From positions 1 to 13,976 of the forward strand of contig JAZUKH010000002.1 in the NCBI GenBank assembly GCA_045643185.1: a DNA stretch of 13,976 bases, read 5' to 3'. This DNA is from RGIG464 sp045643185. GTDB taxonomy: Bacteria > Myxococcota_A > Bradymonadia > UBA4248. The notes below the pieces were generated by a model. It saw only the letters and a program-made list of their open reading frames with translations, was not told the origin of the DNA and searched no databases. Every line of letters begins with the position of its first letter. Within the stretch, counting starts at the first letter, position 1. Positions 1-5,461 of the stretch are shown here, one piece after another. Position numbers and translations under genes: made by a program.

Positions 1-1420
1 CCTGTCCGGGCACCCCAACCGTGACACTAATGCTCGGCATGATGACACCGGCCTTGACCTGAACCCCATCCGGTTGAGTTGCGGTCGCCGGTTCCTGAGC
101 ACTTTCAGCCGCTTCACCGTTCATCAAGGCGTTTTCGGCCAAAAATTCGTTAGGCCCATCGACATCTGTCTTTGTGCTGACCTCCTGTTCCGGCGGCACA
201 GGCGCATTCGTGCGCACCGACAAGGGTGGAAGAGCGCCCAAACCGACGCCAGATACAGCTTTGGACGAACCAGACGACTTACCTGATTTTCCAGCATGCT
301 TGACCACCAACGGACGCGCATCATTGGCTTGGATATCAGCATTGGGTTTGACAGTCAACGCGTCGATCTGTGCCCCCACGCCAACGCCGACCGCATTCCG
401 AGCGTCTTTGTCCAGATCGCCCTGTTCCAGACAGGCCATGTCGCGCGAACGCTGAAGTTCCTGCTGCGTCTGAGCCAGCTGACTGCGCAAAGCTTCGATC
501 TCGGAAAGCGCAAAAATGAGCGATTTTTCATCGTTAACGCCCGTTTTGCCCCATTGTTTCATCATCAGCGTATCGATCTCGTGGATCAACGCATCCGCGC
601 TGGCCGGGCGCAAATTTGCGTCTTTTGCCAAAAGGCGCGTTGTCACGAAATTCGCTACATCTTCAGGAATGAATTCAGGCAACGCAGGCGGCAGTTCCTG
701 GACCTGTTTGAGAATAGTCGCCAAAAACGTCGGCTCCTCAAATGGCGGATGACCGCACAGCATCTCGTATAACACGATACCGAGGGAATAGAGGTCGCTT
801 CGTGCGTCGAGTTGCTGACCACGTGCCTGTTCCGGGCTCATGTATTCCGGCGTCCCAGGCGCCGTGCCAGCGCGGGTGAGTTTTTCCCCCGTTTCTTCAC
901 TGCTGTCGCCATGCAAGATCTTGGCAATGCCAAAATCCAACGTTTTGACGCCACTCTTGGTCGTCAAAAAGATGTTATCCGGCTTCAGATCGCGATGAAT
1001 GATACCAAGGGAATGCGCTTCGGCCAGTCCTTCTGCGACCTGACGAATGATCGATAACGCTTCATTAGGCGGCACCAGACCTTCGTGGATGCGAGCCCCC
1101 AGCCCTTTGCCTTCAAGCAGTTCCATAGCCATGAACAAGCGCTGGTCTTCCATCTTACCGACATCATAAACTTCGACGATGCGGGGATGATGCAACTGCG
1201 CCACGATGAGCGCTTCATTAATGAATCGCACGGAAACCGAGTGATTCGCGCAAAAGCTCGAGTTCAGGACTTTGAGTGCAACGCGACGATTCAGCTTCGT
1301 CTGAATCGCCACATAGACATGAGCCATGCCCCCCATCGCCAGGTGGGAAACGATCTCGTAGGCGCCACCGCCAATGACTGTGCCATTCGCAATAATTTCA
1401 GGGTCGTTCTGCAAATCCAT
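1..1420 (-). CDS. Hanks-type serine/threonine protein kinase, C-terminus cut by window edge
   Basis: This gene reads from ATG at 1420 off the left edge: 473 codons with no stop. AAAGG sits about 10 bases before the ATG. The kinase domain covers residues about 15-285. It has VALK with the ATP-anchoring Lys50, a likely helix-C Glu69, HRDLKPDN with catalytic Asp144, the metal-binding LDFG with Asp163, PEYMSPEQ as the APE-type motif, and the late DARSDLYSLG motif with Asp209. It should phosphorylate Ser/Thr on partner proteins. The glycine-rich loop is degenerate: AMGGMA at 28-33 replaces the usual GxGGMG. Residues 300-330 are helical and Gln-rich, and 340-473 are Ala/Pro/Ser-rich linker. Related kinases often continue into a membrane segment and sensor domain, which would lie outside the window. 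Downstream neighbours are unknown. A PP2C phosphatase 2.2 kb upstream on the same strand could be its antagonist, which is inference. Confidence 0.95.
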   Translation of the reverse strand, partial: MDLQNDPEIIANGTVIGGGAYEIVSHLAMGGMAHVYVAIQTKLNRRVALKVLNSSFCANHSVSVRFINEALIVAQLHHPRIVEVYDVGKMEDQRLFMAMELLEGKGLGARIHEGLVPPNEALSIIRQVAEGLAEAHSLGIIHRDLKPDNIFLTTKSGVKTLDFGIAKILHGDSSEETGEKLTRAGTAPGTPEYMSPEQARGQQLDARSDLYSLGIVLYEMLCGHPPFEEPTFLATILKQVQELPPALPEFIPEDVANFVTTRLLAKDANLRPASADALIHEIDTLMMKQWGKTGVNDEKSLIFALSEIEALRSQLAQTQQELQRSRDMACLEQGDLDKDARNAVGVGVGAQIDALTVKPNADIQANDARPLVVKHAGKSGKSSGSSKAVSGVGLGALPPLSVRTNAPVPPEQEVSTKTDVDGPNEFLAENALMNGEAAESAQEPATATQPDGVQVKAGVIMPSISVTVGVPGQ

Positions 1421-1478
1421 GTTTGATGAACCTTTCAAGACGAACAGACAAAAGACAAAAAATGCCTTTTACACCATT

Positions 1479-1487
1479 ATTATATCA
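1479..1487 (-). promoter_or_regulatory. Extended -10 promoter for the kinase gene
   Basis: On the minus strand TGATATAAT is a perfect -10 hexamer with the TGn extension. It lies about 60 bases before the kinase ATG. No good -35 is visible at 16-18 bases, as is usual for extended -10 promoters. Together with the terminator at 1604-1630 this suggests the kinase is transcribed separately from the GYF-protein operon. The rest of the 1421-1603 gap shows no gene. Confidence 0.5.
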
Positions 1488-1603
1488 CGAAATATCATTC
1501 CCACACGTTCAGGGCAAATTCATAACCAAAACTTTCCCAAAGAGTTTTTGTGAATCATGCGAAACGATGCGCAGTCTCATCCGAGGAACAAGTCTAAAAA
1601 CAC

Positions 1604-1630
1604 GAAAAGCCCGCCTAAAGCGGGCTTTTC
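1604..1630 (-). terminator. Rho-independent terminator after the GYF/TonB-like gene
   Basis: A perfect 11-bp stem (GAAAAGCCCGC paired with GCGGGCTTTTC) encloses a 5-base loop. On the minus strand the stem ends in TTTTC and a TTTTT run follows. It begins 19 bases after the stop codon of the GYF protein gene at 1649. Confidence 0.9.
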
Positions 1631-1648
1631 GAGATGAATTGAATTGGT

Positions 1649-3259
1649 TTACTGAATCTGGAACGGGAAGTTATTGATCGGCGTATCGGCGCCCGGAGCC
1701 GGGAACTTCATGCCGTTTACGACTTTCGTGACGCAGGAAGCGACCGGCGTTCCAGCAAATTCAGGAGAAACGCACTTAGCGCTGGCAGCCCGTCCATCCG
1801 CTTTGATGACGAAGGAGACCTTCATAGTACCCTTCTTGTTCGAAGTACGGCTACAGGTACGAACATCAGCGGCTTTCGAACGAATAACGCTCTGAATGTC
1901 AGCTTTCGAGAGCGAAGATGCAGCCGGTTTGGCAGCGGGCTTCGTCTCAGCTTTCTTCGTTTCAGTTTTCTTAGTTGTAGTGGTCTCAGCTTTCTTCGTT
2001 TCGGTCTTTTTAGCCGTAGCGGTTTCAGCTTTCTTCGTTTCGGTCTTTTTGGTTTCAGCTTTCTTTTCTTCTGCCTGCGCCTGAGCAGCTTCTTCTTCAG
2101 CCGCCTTGGCTTCTTCTTCAGCCTTGGCTTTAGCTTCTTCTTCAGCTTTAGCCTTAGCTTCTTCTTCAGCTTTGGCTTTAGCTTCTTCTTCAGCTTTAGC
2201 TTTAGCTTCAGCCTCTTCTTTTGCTTTTTTCGCGACTTCGTCTTCAACGCCGAGTCCGTTATTAGCGGCGGCAGCGGCGGCGGCATTCACATCGATATCG
2301 GCCTGAGCGGCAATGGGTTCGTCTTTATCGCCACCGAAGATCGCGACGAGGGCGATCACGAGACCGATAAGGGCGACCGCGATGACCCCGAGGACGATAT
2401 AAAGCGCGGTATTATCTTTTTTGTTACCGAATTCGATGCTCTGACGATTCGGCATGGACATAGCGCCTTTATCAAACGAACTCGCTTCAAAAGTTTTTCG
2501 TTTTTTCGCGCCGTTAGGATTGTTATTCGCGAGGGTTTTGACGTCAATGAGCCCAGCGCCGGCAGAAGCGGCAGCAGAACTGGCCGAAGGCGCAGCAGAC
2601 GGTCCGCTTACAGCCTGAAGGCTGGAAAGGCTGAACAAAACGGAGTTTTCGTTACGCGCTCCGACCATATCGTTCGCGGAGCCGAAGCCAGAACCAGCTT
2701 GAGGCGCCGGCGCCTGTTGCGGCGTGCTCATATCGAACGAGAAGTCATCTTCTGCTGCGTCAGCGCCGTTCATACCGACGATGCCGCCCGCAGCGGCACC
2801 GGCGCCGGCAGCGCCATTATTTGCGTACGGGTCAAAGCCATTCAAGTCGATCGCGCACGTTTCCTCACCAGCATCGGCACCTTGGGGCACAGCAGCAATA
2901 CGGGTTTCATCACCACCGTCAACGAGAGCATCGCCAGCGACCTGAGACAAAAGATACATGAAGTCTGGAAGCGTGTTGATGGGAGCCCAATCAGCCATGC
3001 CTTCACACCACACGTAGGATTCAAGAACGATCTGTCCGTTTTGATAGTATAATTCAACGTCATGAACAGAAACAGGTCCGACCTGCTGATCACCCATCGC
3101 CACGTGCCAACGCGGTTCAAGATCCGCAGGCGATACCATCGAAGCATCAGCAATCGTATCACACGAACACTGAGGACACATCACGCGGCAAGGACCGCCA
3201 GCAATGTGCATATCAGGTAACCAGTGACAGGCGCCACAACCTTTACATGTGATTTTCAT
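1649..3259 (-). CDS. AgmX/GltJ-like zinc-ribbon, GYF, single-TM, TonB-C-like envelope protein
   Basis: The protein has 536 residues; the ATG is preceded by AAGGGAG at good spacing. Domains in order: an MJ0042-type zinc ribbon (CxxC at 5-8 and 28-31); a GYF_2-type domain (about 49-98, with Trp51, the GP at 61-62 and WAPI at 91-94); a long Ala/Gly/Ser-rich disordered linker (about 105-280); one transmembrane helix (about 285-308); a charged Lys/Glu/Ala-rich helix (about 340-400); a KKTETKKAE-type repeat (about 399-440); and an AgmX/PglI-type C-terminal tail (about 450-536) with Cys469, Cys496 and Cys509. The expected topology is cytoplasmic N-terminus and periplasmic TonB-C-like end. Myxococcus xanthus GltJ (AgmX), an inner-membrane part of the gliding focal-adhesion machine, has this same order. 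Orthology is inference, because GYF/ZnR/TonB-C proteins occur in several myxococcal systems. The gene lies 30 bases after the small exported protein gene, as an operon. Confidence 0.9.
   Translation of the reverse strand: MKITCKGCGACHWLPDMHIAGGPCRVMCPQCSCDTIADASMVSPADLEPRWHVAMGDQQVGPVSVHDVELYYQNGQIVLESYVWCEGMADWAPINTLPDFMYLLSQVAGDALVDGGDETRIAAVPQGADAGEETCAIDLNGFDPYANNGAAGAGAAAGGIVGMNGADAAEDDFSFDMSTPQQAPAPQAGSGFGSANDMVGARNENSVLFSLSSLQAVSGPSAAPSASSAAASAGAGLIDVKTLANNNPNGAKKRKTFEASSFDKGAMSMPNRQSIEFGNKKDNTALYIVLGVIAVALIGLVIALVAIFGGDKDEPIAAQADIDVNAAAAAAANNGLGVEDEVAKKAKEEAEAKAKAEEEAKAKAEEEAKAKAEEEAKAKAEEEAKAAEEEAAQAQAEEKKAETKKTETKKAETATAKKTETKKAETTTTKKTETKKAETKPAAKPAASSLSKADIQSVIRSKAADVRTCSRTSNKKGTMKVSFVIKADGRAASAKCVSPEFAGTPVASCVTKVVNGMKFPAPGADTPINNFPFQIQ
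1940..2065 (-). repeat. Imperfect tandem repeats coding KKTETKKAE-type units
   Basis: Within the GYF protein, residues about 399-440 repeat Lys/Thr/Glu units, with KKTETKKAET recurring at a spacing of about 13-14 residues, three to four times. The DNA repeats are close enough to allow slippage. The segment links the charged helix to the C-terminal tail in the periplasm and is probably flexible. No function is known. Confidence 0.8.
2087..2212 (-). repeat. 24-bp tandem repeats coding EEEAKAKA units
   Basis: Residues about 350-391 of the GYF protein are five near-identical 8-residue units rich in Glu, Lys and Ala. At the DNA level these are about 24-bp units differing mostly at third positions. 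Such sequence forms long single or coiled helices, as in TolA, and could span the periplasm. Copy number may vary between strains. Confidence 0.85.
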
Positions 3260-3289
3260 TCAACAACTCCCTTATGATTCTGGCGCGCC

Positions 3290-3538
3290 CTAAGGACGCA
3301 TGGATGTTTCTAAAGTATCTTCTTGAATATCTTCCATGAAAGAACGCTCAAGCTTTAGTGCGCCTTCAAACTCAGCCTCACTCCGTGCTCGTTCGAACAT
3401 ACCTTGTGGATCGCGAAATGCTCCATCGATCAACATGTCATCGAAGTTATAAAGCTTCTCCTCCACAGAGTCGTCAGCATACGCCAAAATAGGCATTGCC
3501 AAAAAAATTAGACCTGCGAGAACACTAAAAAGCCTCAT
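3290..3538 (-). CDS. Small exported protein, possibly CglF/GltF-like
   Basis: The chosen start is the ATG at 3538, giving 82 residues, because AGAGG lies just before it and a textbook signal peptide follows at once (hydrophobic 4-19, AYA before a likely cut at 21/22). In-frame starts also exist at 3553, 3562 and 3568 (TTG); the one at 3562 has AAGAAGAG upstream, so up to ten more residues are possible. The mature part (about 61 residues) is acidic and helical: FDDMLIDGAF, then FERARSEAEFEGALKLERSF. The spacing of FDD..IDG, P.G, R, F..L..L...F recalls, from memory, small proteins annotated as adventurous gliding motility CglF in myxobacteria; this is weak. The gene ends 30 bases before the AgmX/GltJ-like gene and shares its promoter, so the two probably work together in the envelope. 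Confidence 0.8.
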   Translation of the reverse strand: MRLFSVLAGLIFLAMPILAYADDSVEEKLYNFDDMLIDGAFRDPQGMFERARSEAEFEGALKLERSFMEDIQEDTLETSMRP

Positions 3539-3581
3539 AATACCTCTATCCATGCACGACATGCGCAAAACTCTTCTTTAT

Positions 3582-3610
3582 ATTATACCAAAAGCCACAA
3601 ACATGGTCAA
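3582..3610 (-). promoter_or_regulatory. Sigma70-type promoter of the small exported protein/GYF protein operon
   Basis: On the minus strand TTGACC (3610-3605) and a perfect TATAAT (3587-3582) are separated by 17 bases, with TG one base before the -10. The expected start, near 3575, gives a leader of about 37 bases to the ATG at 3538. It lies in the gap after the PP2C gene, so this pair can be expressed independently of it. No strong terminator for the PP2C gene is seen; the gap holds only a weak 5-bp inverted repeat at 3634-3651. Confidence 0.8.
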
Positions 3611-3672
3611 CATCTGGATATAAGCCCAATTTCATGACAGCGACACGTCATAAGCAACTCGCCTGAGGTCAC

Positions 3673-4560
3673 TTACATCATGATGAGAATGACCGTAATA
3701 TTATCGCGGCCGCCGTTTTTTCGCGCAGTTGCAATGAGTTCATCCACAGCAGCCTGCAAATTCGTTCCATGCCGACGAATGATTTCCATCATTTGAGGCT
3801 CTTCGACCTCATTCGTCAACCCGTCGCTACAGAGCACATATATATCGCCGATGTGCGGCACATCAAAAAACGCGTCATTTTCATGATCACCATCGGTCCC
3901 CATCACACGGGTGATAATATTTTTGTATGGAAAACGCGCGATTTCTTCGGGCGTCGTGAGTTGACCTTCATCGATCAGCTGCTGAACGAGCGAGTGATCG
4001 TGTGAGATCTGAACGAGCATTTCGCCGCGAATACGATATGCGCGGGAATCGCCAAGGTTGACGATCCAAACGCCTTCGGGCGTCGTGAGCACCGACACGG
4101 CCGTCGTTCCCATGCCACGCTCGGCAAAATTGGCGCGAGAACGGGCGTGGATCGCTTCGTGAGAATGATCGTAGGCATCACGAAGCCAGTTCATCGCCAT
4201 CGTGGGCCAAAACAGACGCAGGTAGCGATAAAAGGGCGAGTTGACGGAACTACCGATCGAATCAACCGCCATGGCACTCGCGACTTCACCAGCCGCGTGT
4301 CCTCCCATGCCGTCGGCCACCAGATACACGCCGGCGTCGCGGAACACGCCGAACGAATCCTCGTTGTGATCGCGAACCACACCAACATCCGTCCCTGCAG
4401 CAACATAACGCGCCTCAACAGGCATCGTTGCATCACCGGCTTTGGACGGACTAAAAACCTTACCCACAAGCGGAGCTCCGTCCGGCGTTTGAGCCAAACA
4501 CACCGTCGCCACGCCCAAAACAACCACGCTCACCAACGCACAAATCAGTAATTTTTTCAT
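3673..4560 (-). CDS. PP2C-family Ser/Thr phosphatase with N-terminal signal sequence
   Basis: The protein has 295 residues. The PP2C (Stp1/PstP type) domain covers about 50-293, with all metal-site motifs: RDHNEDSFG (64-71), VADGMGGHAAGE (81-92, Asp83), GMGTTA (149-154), NLGDSRAY (168-175, Asp171), CSDGLTNEV (244-252, Asp246) and GGRDNITV (283-290, Asp286). It should remove phosphate from Ser/Thr, normally reversing Hanks-type kinases. Unusually, residues 1-23 form a signal sequence (MKK, hydrophobic 4-22, CLAQ), followed by a flexible stretch of about 25 residues. Cys21 lacks a good lipobox. The start is supported by purine-rich GGGAAGAG/GAGAAG before the ATG; the next Met (46) has no ribosome site. 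It may be periplasmic or anchored by an uncleaved helix. It lies between the divergent YrdC-like gene and the GYF operon, on the kinase strand. Confidence 0.95.
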   Translation of the reverse strand: MKKLLICALVSVVVLGVATVCLAQTPDGAPLVGKVFSPSKAGDATMPVEARYVAAGTDVGVVRDHNEDSFGVFRDAGVYLVADGMGGHAAGEVASAMAVDSIGSSVNSPFYRYLRLFWPTMAMNWLRDAYDHSHEAIHARSRANFAERGMGTTAVSVLTTPEGVWIVNLGDSRAYRIRGEMLVQISHDHSLVQQLIDEGQLTTPEEIARFPYKNIITRVMGTDGDHENDAFFDVPHIGDIYVLCSDGLTNEVEEPQMMEIIRRHGTNLQAAVDELIATARKNGGRDNITVILIMM

Positions 4561-4579
4561 CTTCTCGCTCTTCCCTACA

Positions 4580-4615
4580 TTTATATGTTTACGAGATGCG
4601 CTTAAATTTTATAAA
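4580..4615. promoter_or_regulatory. Divergent promoter region between PP2C and YrdC-like genes
   Basis: On the plus strand, TTTACG (4588-4593) and TATAAA (4610-4615) are 16 bases apart and could drive the YrdC-like gene. On the minus strand TATAAA (4585-4580) could be the -10 for the PP2C gene but has no convincing -35. The two would overlap back to back in an AT-rich stretch. Confidence 0.4.
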
Positions 4616-4659
4616 AGGCATCAAGGGCCTAAGTGCCTATTTACCACGAAGGAGTCATT

Positions 4660-5328
4660 ATGCGCACGATTGAATTACAGGATATGTTGCAGGGAAATGA
4701 ATTTGTAAACGTCAAAAGCTGCCTCGAAGCGGGTGGCCTCGTTTGCATTCCCTGTCGCTCCAGTTACAGAATCATCGCTGACCTGACCAACGAAAAGGCC
4801 GTCAACGATCTTTTACTCTCAAAACACAGAACGGCCAAAGCACCGTCTCTCGTCTTCATTCCCGACCACACCATGCTCAAACAGGTCGCCTCACACATTC
4901 CGCCTCAAGCCAAACTGCTCGCCAAAACCCTTTGGCCGGGCGAACTGACCATCAGACTTGATCCGAATGAGGATACCTTACCTCAAAAGATCGTGCGTCC
5001 GCTCACAAAAGTCGGCGGAAAACTCGGCGTTCGCGTACCTGCCGAACCCTGGATCCTCCGCCTGCTCAAAGAGCTGAACCGTCCGTTGCTCGTCTCCAGC
5101 GCCAACCGAGAAAAGAAACACGGTTCCCTTTCACCGGCCATGATCCAAAAAAATTTCGTCTCTCACGTGGCGATCTTCGTTGAGACCGGCGATATTCCGG
5201 AATCCCTTCCCTCCACCGTCATCGAATTCAACAACGGCGAACTCAACGTCAAACGTGAAGGCGCCGTCCTCGTGAAGCGCATTAGTGACCTGCTCAGCGC
5301 CATGCCCGAGAATTACGACAACGCCTAG
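4660..5328 (+). CDS. Sua5/YciO/YrdC-family protein, divergent
   Basis: The start is the ATG at 4660, with AAGGAG five bases upstream; an in-frame GTG at 4633 has no such site. The 222 residues match the YrdC fold: GGLVCIP (25-31), SKHR (54-57, the KxR motif), LWPGELTIRL (91-100), LGVRVPAEPW (122-131), LLVSSAN (143-149, the SxN motif) and PSTVIEF (184-190). TsaC/Sua5 enzymes make threonylcarbamoyl-AMP for tRNA t6A37; YciO-like paralogues act differently. The loop that is PT-[DE]-[ST]-x-Y-G/A in active enzymes reads PCRSSYRI here (31-38), so threonine binding and t6A synthesis are doubtful. It could be a paralogue with another role. It is a single gene, divergent from the PP2C gene and convergent with the lipoprotein gene. 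Confidence 0.85.
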   Translation: MRTIELQDMLQGNEFVNVKSCLEAGGLVCIPCRSSYRIIADLTNEKAVNDLLLSKHRTAKAPSLVFIPDHTMLKQVASHIPPQAKLLAKTLWPGELTIRLDPNEDTLPQKIVRPLTKVGGKLGVRVPAEPWILRLLKELNRPLLVSSANREKKHGSLSPAMIQKNFVSHVAIFVETGDIPESLPSTVIEFNNGELNVKREGAVLVKRISDLLSAMPENYDNA

Positions 5329-5345
5329 TCAGAATCATTGAATCG

Positions 5346-5388
5346 ACAAAAAAAAGCCACGCTGCGATCGCAGCGTGGCTTTTTTTGT
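5346..5388. terminator. Bidirectional rho-independent terminator
   Basis: The 24-bp core at 5356-5379 is a perfect palindrome with GATC at its centre. It is flanked by eight A on the left and seven T on the right. It lies 17 bases after the YrdC-like stop and 73 bases beyond the lipoprotein stop at 5462, and serves both convergent genes. Confidence 0.93.
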
Positions 5389-5461
5389 CTTCGTAAACCG
5401 TCAATGCGACAAACGCATGACCGATCGCGCCTTCGTCACCAAAGACGCAATCGGCTCACGC

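Noticed and set aside
1822..2286. A 154-residue Lys/Arg/Leu-rich minus-strand frame.
   Set aside because: It is the shifted-frame reading of the Lys/Glu/Ala repeat of the GYF protein, produced by the tandem repeats.
5404..5418. Small ATGCG/CGCAT hairpin between the terminator and the lipoprotein stop.
   Set aside because: The stem is five bases with no T-run; it is expected by chance and redundant with the strong terminator next to it.
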